Of a DNA stretch of 64,000 nt, positions 34,021 to 42,166 are shown piece by piece (position 1 is the stretch's first letter; every line of letters starts with the position of its first letter). Location: contig ONUF01000009.1 in the NCBI GenBank assembly GCA_900321005.1, positions 1-64,000 on the forward strand, read 5' to 3'. The stretch comes from an uncultured Bacteroidales bacterium. Its GTDB lineage: Bacteria > Bacteroidota > Bacteroidia > Bacteroidales > Paludibacteraceae. A program made the translations under genes and the position numbers. The notes beneath the pieces are model-generated. The model worked only from the letters and a program-made list of their open reading frames with translations, made no database searches and had not been told where the DNA came from.

Positions 34021-35355
34021 CCACGCGAGCAGCGCCGCCATGTTCGGCAGCACGATATCCGCGTGTTCTTCCCACAATGCTGAGTCGGGCAGGATACCGG
34101 TGTTCACCGCAGCCGTAAAGAGTTCAGCCGCTTTGCCGGCCCGTACACCCAGCGGAGCATTTTCCACCACCATACATTCGTTTTTCGCAAAACCGCATCG
34201 CTCCCAGGCCTTCAGGTAGGGTTCGGGGTGGGGTTTGCCGTGCTGCACATCGAAGGCCGAGATGACGCCCGTGAAGGTGTCGGGAAAGGTCTTCTGCAGG
34301 TTGTCGAGCAGCGAACGCTGACCGGAGCCGGTCACCACCCAGCACTGCACGCCGCGACTCTTGAGATAAGCCAACACCTCGCGAATGCCGGGTATCAGTT
34401 CGGGCAGTTTTCCGCCAGTCAGTTCATTAAACCGCGCAGACTTATCGGCATACACGGCTTCTATCAGTTCCGGCGTCGCATCCGTGCCGTGCACCAGCCG
34501 ATGCGCCTCGTTGATGACCGACGCACCGGTGCGACCTTCGTTTCGGTAGGTCTGGTTCTTGGTGAACGGCAGTCCGTTCTTGTGCATCGACCACTCCCAC
34601 GACGCAGCGTGGTAGGGCATGGAGTTAAAGAGCACACCGTCTTGATCAAAAAAGACCGCTTTCGGCAGCGCCCGCACGGCCTGTTCGGGTGTCGAGACTA
34701 TCGACTTCGACCGCTCTCCAAAGATCGTTGATCCTATCCGCACCATCGTCGAGCCGCACTCTATCGCCAATTGGTAGTCGTCGCTCATCCCCATTGACAA
34801 AACCGGAGTACTCAGATTATTCAGATTATTCAGAGTTTTCTGAATCTCTTTCGCCTCGCTAAAGCACCGCCGGATCTCTGCTTCGTCCTCGGTGTTGGTG
34901 GCCATGGTCATGAGACCCCGAACATGAATGTTCGGAAAGGCTGATAACTGATGACTGATAGCTGATAACTCCTCCGGCGAGAAGCCCGTTTTGCTTTCTT
35001 CGCGAGCGACATGTACTTCCAGCAGCACGTCTTGCACAAAGCCTTGTTTGGCGGCTTCATCGTTGATAGCTTGCAGCAGTCGCTCCGAATCCACCGACTG
35101 AATAAGGTACGGTCGCAGTTTGAGCAAATCCCGCACTTTATTGGTCTGGAGGTGTCCGATGAAATGCCAGCGGATGTCGGCGGGCAGGGCAGGCACTTTC
35201 TTTTGCAGTTCCTGCACGCGGCTCTCGCCGAAGTCTCGCTCTCCGGCTTCATACGCTTCACGAATCGCCTCTACAGGGTGAAACTTACTCACGCACACAA
35301 GCGTCACGCCCGCGGGTATGTGAGCACGCACGCTCCTTATTTGTTCTTCAACCAT
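34003..35355 (-). CDS. Fusion of YggS-type PLP-homeostasis protein and HAD phosphatase
   Basis: 450 residues. Residues 1-~225 are a YggS/PLPBP-type barrel with the PLP Lys in LVCVSKFHP, then GHLQTNKVRDLL, SVDSERLL, GLMTMA and the closing MGMSDDYQLAIECGSTMVRIGSTIFGER. With no stop it continues into a HAD subfamily IA phosphatase (~232-450): PKAVFFDQDGVLFNS, VVTGSGQRS, GKPHPEPYL, VVENAPLGVRAGKAA. Both domains look complete. The usual YggS is ~220 residues and the HAD is usually separate. Two mini-repeat insertions lie in the YggS half. Last gene of the nusB-to-yggS unit. A function linking PLP binding with phosphate removal is an inference. Confidence 0.88.
   Translation of the reverse strand: MVEEQIRSVRAHIPAGVTLVCVSKFHPVEAIREAYEAGERDFGESRVQELQKKVPALPADIRWHFIGHLQTNKVRDLLKLRPYLIQSVDSERLLQAINDEAAKQGFVQDVLLEVHVAREESKTGFSPEELSAISHQLSAFPNIHVRGLMTMATNTEDEAEIRRCFSEAKEIQKTLNNLNNLSTPVLSMGMSDDYQLAIECGSTMVRIGSTIFGERSKSIVSTPEQAVRALPKAVFFDQDGVLFNSMPYHAASWEWSMHKNGLPFTKNQTYRNEGRTGASVINEAHRLVHGTDATPELIEAVYADKSARFNELTGGKLPELIPGIREVLAYLKSRGVQCWVVTGSGQRSLLDNLQKTFPDTFTGVISAFDVQHGKPHPEPYLKAWERCGFAKNECMVVENAPLGVRAGKAAELFTAAVNTGILPDSALWEEHADIVLPNMAALLAWLQQCQ
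34811..34836 (-). repeat. AGATTATTC nonamer repeat in the YggS part
   Basis: CAGATTATT repeated on plus; on minus it reads as the linker TLNNLNNLSTP. Confidence 0.75.
34939..34972 (-). repeat. CTGATAA/CTGATGA heptamer repeat in the YggS part
   Basis: CTGATAACTGATGACTGATA, then GCTGATAACT on plus; on minus it reads stop-free as LSAISHQLSAF. Confidence 0.85.
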
Positions 35356-36278
35356 TGTGCGTAAGGAGCAATATAGCGTTCTATCTTCTCGGGATAGACG
35401 GTCTTCAGATCGACCATGATACCCGTTTCATACACGTTCGCCAACTCATCATTGATGGCATTCCCGAAGAACTGCAGGTCGTTGGTGAGGTTGAGGTATG
35501 CGGAGAACATAGGTGGGATGACCGTTCCTTGTTCGCGCACCGCGCGCTGCAGGATCTTGTAGTTCTCCTGCGGGTCGTCGCCCACAAACGGGCTAACGGC
35601 TAACGGGCTAAGAGCTAAGGGATTATAGGGTGCAAACAAACCTTCTTCTCCGCGGTGGTAGCGGTTGAGGTACGCATAGATGAGGTCGCGCGCCGTCGCG
35701 TTATAATCCGGATAGATGGTCACTTTGCCGATCATCCAATGTACCTCGGGGTGGTTGTGCATCACTGCGCCGATACCGTCCCATATGTTATCGAGTGCAA
35801 AGAGCGCTTTGACGCCCATTTCGCGCTGCTGGTACATCGGTTGTACGAAAGCGCGTCCGAACTCGATGGTGTGGGGCAGGTACTCACGAATGAAGCGCTC
35901 AGAGTAGTGGAAGAGGTGCGCAGAGGTGATGTAGGGTTGCAGTTTACCATCGGCATTCGGCCTTAGTTCGGCGTCCGTGCCGATGAGGTAGCGGTAGCCG
36001 CCGATGATCTGCTGATGCTCGGGGTCCCAGACGATGAGTTGATGGTAGGGCTTGGCCATCGTGTCCATATCATCGATGTCCATCTCATTGCCGGTAGCAC
36101 CACCGCCGTCGCGGTAACTGATCTCGCGCAGACGCGCTATCTCCCGCATCACGTTCGGACACTCATGCGCCGTGATGTCATAAATGAGGTTATCCGCCTT
36201 GTTGGACGGACGAAGCAAATGACCTTCTAACTCCTTGAGTAACAGACTTGTCTCAACAGCCGGTATGATCGGTTTCAT
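35337..36278 (-). CDS. glsB: GlsB-like GNAT N-acyltransferase (glycine-lipid synthesis)
   Basis: 313 residues, soluble or peripheral. Acyltransferase core with EIARLREISYRDGGGATG, QLIVWDPEHQQIIGGYRYLIG, EFGRAFVQPMYQQ and a WDGIGAVMHNHPEV segment, as in the hemolysin-like OlsB/GlsB family. By analogy with the Bacteroides GlsB/GlsA pair it would N-acylate glycine (or serine-glycine) with a 3-hydroxy fatty acid. The GlsA-like gene is 3 nt upstream, which supports the call. A GGCTAACG-type mini-repeat (35588-35622) inserts LALSPLAVSPF. It overlaps the YggS-HAD start by 19 nt. Confidence 0.75.
   Translation of the reverse strand: MKPIIPAVETSLLLKELEGHLLRPSNKADNLIYDITAHECPNVMREIARLREISYRDGGGATGNEMDIDDMDTMAKPYHQLIVWDPEHQQIIGGYRYLIGTDAELRPNADGKLQPYITSAHLFHYSERFIREYLPHTIEFGRAFVQPMYQQREMGVKALFALDNIWDGIGAVMHNHPEVHWMIGKVTIYPDYNATARDLIYAYLNRYHRGEEGLFAPYNPLALSPLAVSPFVGDDPQENYKILQRAVREQGTVIPPMFSAYLNLTNDLQFFGNAINDELANVYETGIMVDLKTVYPEKIERYIAPYAQWLKNK
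35588..35622 (-). repeat. GGCTAACG/AGCTAAGG mini-repeat in glsB
   Basis: GGGCTAACGGCTAACGGGCT, then AAGAGCTAAGG on plus; on minus it reads as SPLAVSPF. Confidence 0.75.
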
Positions 36279-36281
36279 ATC

Positions 36282-37121
36282 CTATAAACTATAAACTTTA
36301 AACTTTACCTCCTGCGCCCATTGTTGGGGCGTTTTGCTATTATCGAATGTCGTGTAGGGGATGGGGGGCAGCACATGCACCTTAAAGTGTTTGCCATGCG
36401 CGCCGTACATCTCGTCCACGAGGTACAACATCTCGATGTTCAGTTTGATATGCAGTTTCTTGCGAAGATAGGCGAGGGCGTAGAAGAAGCGGCTGTTCTT
36501 GCCTTCGAAATAGATCGGCACGATGTTGCGCCGGTATTCTTTGGCGCGCTGCACAAAATTTTTCTGCCACTCCAAATCGCGTATCTGCCACTTGCCGTCT
36601 ATCCGCTGCAGGCGGCTGCATGCGCCTGCGGGAAAAGTGAGCACATCCGTCCCGGACTCCCACATCTTCTGTTGCGCCTCCACTTGCTCGCGACTGAGCC
36701 TTCCCACTTTATTCACCGGTGCCCACAGTTCGTTAATCGGCTCCATGTACATCAGCAGTTCGTTGACGATCACCTTCAACCCTCGCTGATAACTGATGGC
36801 TGATTGCTGACGACTCTCGTGAATCATCTGTGCGATGATCATGCCGTCCAAACCGCCGAGCGGGTGGTTGCTCACAAAAATCACCGGTTCATCCTCCGCA
36901 GGGATGTTCTCCAGTCCGTCAATCGATGCCGTGCATCCTAACTCCTCGTGGATGACGCGGTCGATGAACTCATAGCCCTTGAGATCCGGGTATTTGCGCA
37001 AAAACGCATTCATCTGTTGGATGTGCGTGATGCGCTCCAGGTACCGAATAAGAAACTCCGGCACATGCGCTTTCGGCGCTTTGCTCTTCAGGATAGCCCG
37101 TATGTCGAACTGTAAAGGCAT
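36282..37121 (-). CDS. glsA: GlsA-like O-acyltransferase (PlsC superfamily)
   Basis: 279 residues. The acyltransferase box is NHPLGGLDGM (an H-x5-D form typical of this subgroup instead of H-x4-D), followed by FPAGACSRL, which replaces the FPEGTRS block, and IVPIYFEGKNS. Together with GlsB directly downstream it would complete a diacylated glycine lipid by O-acylation, a membrane lipid of Bacteroidota. A CTGATAAC-type mini-repeat (36785-36814) inserts SRQQSAISYQRG just after the acyltransferase box. Confidence 0.75.
   Translation of the reverse strand: MPLQFDIRAILKSKAPKAHVPEFLIRYLERITHIQQMNAFLRKYPDLKGYEFIDRVIHEELGCTASIDGLENIPAEDEPVIFVSNHPLGGLDGMIIAQMIHESRQQSAISYQRGLKVIVNELLMYMEPINELWAPVNKVGRLSREQVEAQQKMWESGTDVLTFPAGACSRLQRIDGKWQIRDLEWQKNFVQRAKEYRRNIVPIYFEGKNSRFFYALAYLRKKLHIKLNIEMLYLVDEMYGAHGKHFKVHVLPPIPYTTFDNSKTPQQWAQEVKFKVYSL
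36785..36814 (-). repeat. CTGATAA/CTGATTG heptamer repeat in glsA
   Basis: GCTGATAACTGATGGCTGAT, then TGCTGACGAC on plus; on minus it reads stop-free as SRQQSAISYQ. Confidence 0.8.
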
Positions 37122-37136
37122 GAGTGAAAGAGTGAA

Positions 37137-37553
37137 TTAGTGGACCGCGTGCAAGATATCCATGATTGGGGTCTTGGCGATCGAGATGAGCTCGCAATCG
37201 TAGGATTTCAGCGCCTGCTTGAGGGCAAAGACGGCATCGTCGAGCAGATTGGCCTGAACGAGCACAGCCTTGTTGGCACGCGTCTCTTTCTCTCCGTCGA
37301 TAGTGATCATCTCCACGCGCGCTTTGTACCAGAACGCACCGCCTTCGTTCGGGAAGACTTCAAAAAACTGGCTGCGCTTGCAACTCATCACTTCACAATC
37401 GCCGAAGATGAAGGGTTTGATCTCCTCCATCAGGCAGTTCTCTGCGTCCGCAAAACTCACTGCACCGTCCACCAGGTAGGTCTCTTTCACCTTGCCGGGG
37501 TTATCCTCGCCCGTCTGGCGAGAGTAGTTAACTTTAATCTCGTGAAAAATCAT
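37137..37553 (-). CDS. DUF4494 domain protein
   Basis: 138 residues, MIFHEIKVNYSRQTGEDNPG at the N-terminus, then KVKETYLVDGAVSFADAE. Soluble alpha/beta protein, no signal peptide. The full-length DUF4494 fold is covered (EEIKPFIFGDCEVMSCKRSQ, FYKAR-like FWYKARVEMITID, LDDAVFALKQAL). The function is unknown. In Bacteroidales it is typically found near YggS and PafA-type phosphatases, as here. It starts 13 nt after the PafA-like stop, across an AATTATC repeat. Confidence 0.85.
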   Translation of the reverse strand: MIFHEIKVNYSRQTGEDNPGKVKETYLVDGAVSFADAENCLMEEIKPFIFGDCEVMSCKRSQFFEVFPNEGGAFWYKARVEMITIDGEKETRANKAVLVQANLLDDAVFALKQALKSYDCELISIAKTPIMDILHAVH

Positions 37554-37556
37554 ATA

Positions 37557-37583
37557 TTATCAATTATCAATTATCAATTATCA
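37557..37583 (-). repeat. TCAATTA heptamer repeat at the PafA-like/DUF4494 junction
   Basis: TATCAATTATCAATTATCAA, then TTATCAA on plus; on minus it encodes the C-terminal LIIDN and TGA stop of the PafA-like gene. Confidence 0.85.
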
Positions 37584-39033
37584 AATCCGCTACGTCCGTA
37601 GCCGTCAGTTTGCCTTGCGGCATCGGCCGCAGTGTGCCGCTCCAGAGCATGAGTGGTACGGCGGGTTTGTCATCGATGACGCGGTCGATAGTATGTCGCT
37701 CATCTTGCATGAGTTGCCAGCCGGGTTGGAGCACGAACACCACATCGCCCGTATGGCGCTTGCAGAGCGTGGTACCCAAGAGCTGGTACTGCATCGCCTC
37801 GTGTCCGGGCATCGCGATCTGCACGCCCTCGAAGTCCATCAGGAAATTCGCCACCTGCCGCTGGATGGTCTCCAGGCTCAGGCGTTTCTGTTCGATGAGC
37901 GTGCGGTTCAGGTACAGCGATTGTCCGTAGCTGCCGTCCACCCAGCGCTCATGGCCGTAGAGTGCCATCAGATAGGTGCCCGTCAGCGCCGCCGCGCGGT
38001 CCGCGTTAAACTGCTGCACGGGCATATGCAGGTCGCTGAGCGTCTGCGCCGAGGTTCCTAAGACCGGACGACCGACCACCAGGATCTGGTAGTTAGCCCG
38101 ACCGACACGCTTGTCCAATTGCTCCATCAGATAGCCTAAGTCTTGGTTTAGCCGCAGGTACATATCTTCCTGCTCGGCACTCTCGATAGCGTCCGACTGA
38201 GCCTGCGGACTGAGGGTGTTGAACTGCAGCATCAGCAGGTCCGGCGTTGCGTCCGTGCCTAATTTCTGGTCTTTCTGCAGGGCCAATGCCAATTCAATGA
38301 CGAGCGTGTTGGCTTCCGGTGACTTCGTCAGTACTTCCTTGACGGTATAAGAGAATCCTTTCTTGCGCTCCTGCTCCGTAGGGTGGTTGTACATCGGTAT
38401 GTCCATGCGCGGTGTCCACTGGTGCGAGGCCAGGATCTCGAACCGCCCGCCGTTGTTATAGTCATACGCCGCCGACGGCAGTCCTTCCGTATAAGCGGCG
38501 GTGGCCACCCAAGCACGCGAAGCGGCGTCTATCCAGCAGCACGCGTTCGCCGCGTGTCCCGCCAACAGCACCGTCGTCTCCGGCTGAATACCTACGGCGT
38601 AGATCTTCGCCTCCGGATAGCGGATACGCATACGATCCGTGATGGTACGCGAGAGCAGCGCCTTCGGCGATACATGCAGACTGGTACCGATGCCGTGCAC
38701 CTGCTCGTCGTTGAGCATCGTGTGTATGCGGCGGTCGCGGCGCGAGAAATAGCGGTCCATGGTGTAACCGTGCCGCTCGGGTGTCTCGCCCGTCACGAGC
38801 GTCGCTGTCGTCTCATTGCCGCCATACACGAGGTGGGGGAAAGCCACCGAGGTCTGGAATGCTTCTTCGCTCAGTGTCCGCAAACCGCCTTGCTGCCAAT
38901 ACGGACGCAGCATCGCGAGGTTCTCGGTCGTCAGGCCATCCACTACCGCCACCACCGTCAGACGCGGGGCAGCGAACGAACAAACAGCCAATAGGCTGAG
39001 TATCAGCGTATTATAGATACGATTCTTGCGCAT
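37567..39033 (-). CDS. PafA-type alkaline phosphatase family protein lacking catalytic residues
   Basis: 488 residues with signal peptide MRKNRIYNTLILSLLAVCSFA. The fold markers of PafA-like type I phosphodiesterases/phosphatases are present: VVDGLTTENL, LLSRTITDRMRI, PDLLMLQFN, DLGYLMEQLDKRVGRANYQILVV. The active-site motifs are not. The nucleophile/GH block is FPHLVYGGNETT, KxR is QPE, DxxGH is LSPQA, and the TADHG block is VGRPVLG. It is therefore probably a non-catalytic, periplasmic family member. The start at 39033 overlaps the upstream DUF4105 gene by 31 nt. Confidence 0.75.
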   Translation of the reverse strand: MRKNRIYNTLILSLLAVCSFAAPRLTVVAVVDGLTTENLAMLRPYWQQGGLRTLSEEAFQTSVAFPHLVYGGNETTATLVTGETPERHGYTMDRYFSRRDRRIHTMLNDEQVHGIGTSLHVSPKALLSRTITDRMRIRYPEAKIYAVGIQPETTVLLAGHAANACCWIDAASRAWVATAAYTEGLPSAAYDYNNGGRFEILASHQWTPRMDIPMYNHPTEQERKKGFSYTVKEVLTKSPEANTLVIELALALQKDQKLGTDATPDLLMLQFNTLSPQAQSDAIESAEQEDMYLRLNQDLGYLMEQLDKRVGRANYQILVVGRPVLGTSAQTLSDLHMPVQQFNADRAAALTGTYLMALYGHERWVDGSYGQSLYLNRTLIEQKRLSLETIQRQVANFLMDFEGVQIAMPGHEAMQYQLLGTTLCKRHTGDVVFVLQPGWQLMQDERHTIDRVIDDKPAVPLMLWSGTLRPMPQGKLTATDVADLIIDN

Positions 39034-39995
39034 AGATGTGTCAAAGGAATAATGAATAAGCGCCATCCGAAGCCGACGAGCGGATGACAGGAGAAGAAGG
39101 TCAGAAAAGCCACTAACAGCAACAGCAGTGCGTAGGGTACACCTGCGGCTATTTCTACCCACCAAGACCAGCGCCCGCGCTTACGGTCGTAGAGGCTCAT
39201 CGCGAGTACCAACACGAAATAGAGCGCCAAGCCGAAGGGCCAGGAGGCGTACCAGGGTGTCTTCTCAATCTCGAATGCTCCGACCGTGCCTTGCGCAACG
39301 ATCGGGGTGCCGTCGCTCAGGTGCGCCTGCTGCAGGTACAGCATCAGTTCTTCGGGCAGGAACAAGCGGTCTTCGGATGCCATTGGTCGGTCAGCTTTCG
39401 GTCCGAAGAGCAGGTTGATACCCGCGTTCGCCCAACTTAGCCCGCCCGTATAATGACGGATGAAACGGCGGTATGTCTGACCCGTATAACCCGTGTACTC
39501 CGAGCTGATGGTGTCGCCTAAGGCCTTGGCTATCAGCCAATACGGACGCGTCGCGCAGTTATCGAAGACGAAGTTATAGAGGTATTTGCAGTTCTCGGGT
39601 TGGTAGTTGATGACGAGTGCCCGCCATATCGCCTGGCGCTGCTGCGCCGTGAGGTTCAGCACCTGCTCATACACCGGCCGCTGCTCCTCGTCATACTCGC
39701 GCATGAACCACCACATCGGCGAAGCGCCTAACTCGTACCAAGTCTCCCCGCGCACAAATTTCCAATAAAAATGCTCGGTATGGAAGTCGAAGATGCCGTA
39801 GTTGAACACCTCGTCCAGGTCGTTCTCGGGGTCATACACCCGCAATGCCGTATGTCCGTAGCGCGCGTAGAGTTCCTCGCCCGGCGTGCAGGTCAAGAGC
39901 GAGATACGCGCCTGATCACTCAGCCGCTGTGCCGACACCGCGAACGGCATCAGCAGCAACCAAACGAGCATATAGGTACGGATCTTATTGCGCAT
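39003..39995 (-). CDS. DUF4105 (Lnb N-terminal-like) membrane protein
   Basis: 330 residues. Signal peptide MRNKIRTYMLVWLLLMPFAVSA. A periplasmic domain (~25-225) has the family block GEELYARYGHTALRVYDP and FVFDNCATRP, a Cys/His pair suggestive of an NlpC/P60-like fold. At the C-terminus are three membrane helices (~248-330). Homologues are widespread in Bacteroidota; activity has not been assigned to my knowledge. It overlaps the PAP2 gene by 11 nt at its start. Confidence 0.8.
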   Translation of the reverse strand: MRNKIRTYMLVWLLLMPFAVSAQRLSDQARISLLTCTPGEELYARYGHTALRVYDPENDLDEVFNYGIFDFHTEHFYWKFVRGETWYELGASPMWWFMREYDEEQRPVYEQVLNLTAQQRQAIWRALVINYQPENCKYLYNFVFDNCATRPYWLIAKALGDTISSEYTGYTGQTYRRFIRHYTGGLSWANAGINLLFGPKADRPMASEDRLFLPEELMLYLQQAHLSDGTPIVAQGTVGAFEIEKTPWYASWPFGLALYFVLVLAMSLYDRKRGRWSWWVEIAAGVPYALLLLLVAFLTFFSCHPLVGFGWRLFIIPLTHLCARIVSIIR

Positions 39996-40623
39996 AGGTG
40001 TAGATACAATAGGGTAGAAAGGTTGAAATCATACCGAGCAGCCAACCCGCCACTACCTGCGAGGGTGTGTGGGCCTTCAGGTATAGGCGCGCGTACATAA
40101 GCACTAAGCTAAGGCCGAACCACAGACACAAGGTCCCTACCGTCGGCAGCGCACCGATACCTAAGCAATAGGCGAACAGCCCGCCGAGCAGACCACCCAG
40201 GCCCGTGAGGTGCGCGCTGATCTTCCACCACCGGTTGATGAGCGTGATGAGACCTATCGCTGTCATCGCGCCTAAGGCGATAAATCCGATATAGAGCGGT
40301 GCGTGCAGGATAGCGATCATCAGGTACGCCCAGAAGCCGAAACCTAAGGCAGCGTACAGATACGGGATCGTCCGCTGTTCGTGGTTCTCAATCTGAATGT
40401 CCTCAATGACGCCGCGCTTGATACGAATCCATATAGCGCTTAGCGGGATCAGACAGGTCAGCAGAAACGTGCCGACCACCGCGATGACCGTCCATATAGG
40501 ACTAAGCGGGTTGACCTGCGTATGGTAGGCATAGCAGAAAAGCGCGACCCCGTAGGTCGGCACGAAAAGCGGGTAGAGTACAATACTCAGGGCTTTGGCT
40601 ACTATGTTGAAAAAGCGTTTCAT
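39985..40623 (-). CDS. PAP2-like membrane phosphatase family protein
   Basis: 212 residues with about six membrane helices. C-terminal PAP2-like motifs: SAHLTGLGGLLGG and RLYLKAHTPSQVVAGWLLG, which correspond to the family's SxH and Rx(5)HxxxD blocks but lack the Asp (HTPSQ). The family dephosphorylates lipid phosphates such as undecaprenyl pyrophosphate. Given the divergent active-site residues, the exact activity is uncertain. It overlaps the rpoN stop by 4 nt. Confidence 0.7.
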   Translation of the reverse strand: MKRFFNIVAKALSIVLYPLFVPTYGVALFCYAYHTQVNPLSPIWTVIAVVGTFLLTCLIPLSAIWIRIKRGVIEDIQIENHEQRTIPYLYAALGFGFWAYLMIAILHAPLYIGFIALGAMTAIGLITLINRWWKISAHLTGLGGLLGGLFAYCLGIGALPTVGTLCLWFGLSLVLMYARLYLKAHTPSQVVAGWLLGMISTFLPYCIYTYAQ

Positions 40624-42131
40624 ACGGTCTTGCGCAGCCGGGCTACGGGGATGCCTAACAGGTCGCGGTATTTGGCGACGGTGCGGCGGGCGATCGGGTA
40701 ACCGTGTTCCGCCAGGGCTTCCACCAACTGCTCGTCGGTCAGCGGGTTACGCTTGTCTTCCGCGTCCACCACCTCCTGCATGATCTTCTTGATCTCGCGT
40801 GTCGAGACCTCGTCGCCCTCGGCGTTCGTCATGGACTCCGAGAAGAAATATTTCAAGGGATAGATTCCGTATCGCGTCTGCACATATTTACTGTTGCTCA
40901 CGCGCGAGATCGTCGAGACGTCATAGCCCGTGCGGTCCGCGATATCTTGCAGGATCATCGGTTTGAGACTCGTCTCCTCGCCGTCGAGGAAGAAGTCGTA
41001 TTGGAATTTGAGAATCGCCGTCATCGTCTTCATCAGCGTCTCGTTGCGTTGTTTGATGGCATCGATGAAGTAGCGCGCGGCGTCGAGTTTGCTGCGGATG
41101 AACTGCGCCGCCTGTTTGTTCTGCGGCGTCTGCGGCATCGCGCTGTAGTCGGCGAGCATGTCGCTGTACTCGCGGCTCACATGCAGTTCGGGGATGTCGC
41201 CCGTGTTGAGCACCACATACAGCTCCTCGTCGCGTTCTTCGATGGTGAAGTCCGGGATGATGGTTTCACGCTGGGTCTCGTACATCGAACCCGTGAAGGC
41301 GTTCGCGGGTTTCTGGTTGAGGTGCACTATCTCCTGTACCGCCGCCTGGAACTGCTCGTCCGTGCAGTTCAGTTTGAGCTTTATCTTATCGAAATGGTGC
41401 TTGGAGAAGGCCTCGAAATGGTTGGCGATGATGGTGTGGGCCAGTTGCACGGCCTCCGTCTGCGGACTCTTGACCTCCAACTGCTTGAGCAGGCACTCCT
41501 GCAGGTTTGCACTGGCGATGCCGGGCGGGTCGAACTGCTTGATCTGCTGCACAATATCCGCCATCTCCTCGTCCGTGATGCTTATCTGCTCCTGAAAACT
41601 GAGGTCATCCACCAGCTGCTCCGTCGTGCGGCGCAGGTAGCCGTCATCGTCGATATTGCCCAGCACCCACTTGGCGATATGCCGCTGGGGTTTGGTCATG
41701 TTCGTCAGGTATATCTGCGATTTCAGTTCTTCTATCAGACTGCTGCCTCCGATGATCGGCACTTCGCGACGGTCCTCGTCCGGCGCGCTGTATTGTTGGT
41801 GCAGCATATAACTCGGCGTCTCGTCGTCCGACACATATTGCTCGTAGTTGAAGTCCTCGTTCTGCAGCGGGTCGCGTTGACGGCCGTCGTCATATCCGTC
41901 ATCCGGCATGTAGTTATCGTCGAACTCATCGAACTCATTCATTCCCTCATTCCCTAACTCACTCACTCCTTCCTCCCGTCCCTCTTCAAGGGCAGGATTC
42001 TCCACCAACTCCTCGTTGATACGCTGACCCAGTTCGATAGACGGCAACTCGAGCATACGAATCACCTGTATCTGTGTCGGCGACAACTTCGTTGTCTGCA
42101 CCAAGTTCTGATTAAGTCCGATTGTCTGCAT
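40620..42131 (-). CDS. rpoN: RNA polymerase sigma-54 factor
   Basis: 503 residues. Region I is Gln-rich at the N-terminus (LNQNLVQTTKLSPTQIQVIRMLELPSIEL). It is followed by an acidic region II containing a mini-repeat insertion (SELGNEGMNEFDEFDDN), a core-binding domain, then the HTH and the RpoN box ARRTVAKYR (residues ~481-489). Sigma-54 directs transcription at -24/-12 promoters with enhancer-binding ATPases. No such activator is encoded in this window. Confidence 0.95.
   Translation of the reverse strand: MQTIGLNQNLVQTTKLSPTQIQVIRMLELPSIELGQRINEELVENPALEEGREEGVSELGNEGMNEFDEFDDNYMPDDGYDDGRQRDPLQNEDFNYEQYVSDDETPSYMLHQQYSAPDEDRREVPIIGGSSLIEELKSQIYLTNMTKPQRHIAKWVLGNIDDDGYLRRTTEQLVDDLSFQEQISITDEEMADIVQQIKQFDPPGIASANLQECLLKQLEVKSPQTEAVQLAHTIIANHFEAFSKHHFDKIKLKLNCTDEQFQAAVQEIVHLNQKPANAFTGSMYETQRETIIPDFTIEERDEELYVVLNTGDIPELHVSREYSDMLADYSAMPQTPQNKQAAQFIRSKLDAARYFIDAIKQRNETLMKTMTAILKFQYDFFLDGEETSLKPMILQDIADRTGYDVSTISRVSNSKYVQTRYGIYPLKYFFSESMTNAEGDEVSTREIKKIMQEVVDAEDKRNPLTDEQLVEALAEHGYPIARRTVAKYRDLLGIPVARLRKTV
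41924..41976 (-). repeat. ACTCATTC / TCCCTCATT mini-repeat in rpoN
   Basis: Degenerate CATTCATTCCCTCATTCCCT, then AACTCACTCACTCC on plus; on minus it gives GVSELGNEGMNEFDEF in acidic region II. Confidence 0.7.
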
Positions 42132-42166
42132 AAATCATCAATTAGCAATTATCAATCATCAATTTG
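42132..42166 (-). repeat. CAATTAGCAATTATCAATCA mini-repeat between degT-like gene and rpoN
   Basis: Degenerate ATCATCAATTAGCAATTATC, then AATCATCAATT on plus. It forms the last IDNC codons and the TAA stop of the aminotransferase gene and runs to the rpoN start. Confidence 0.75.
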
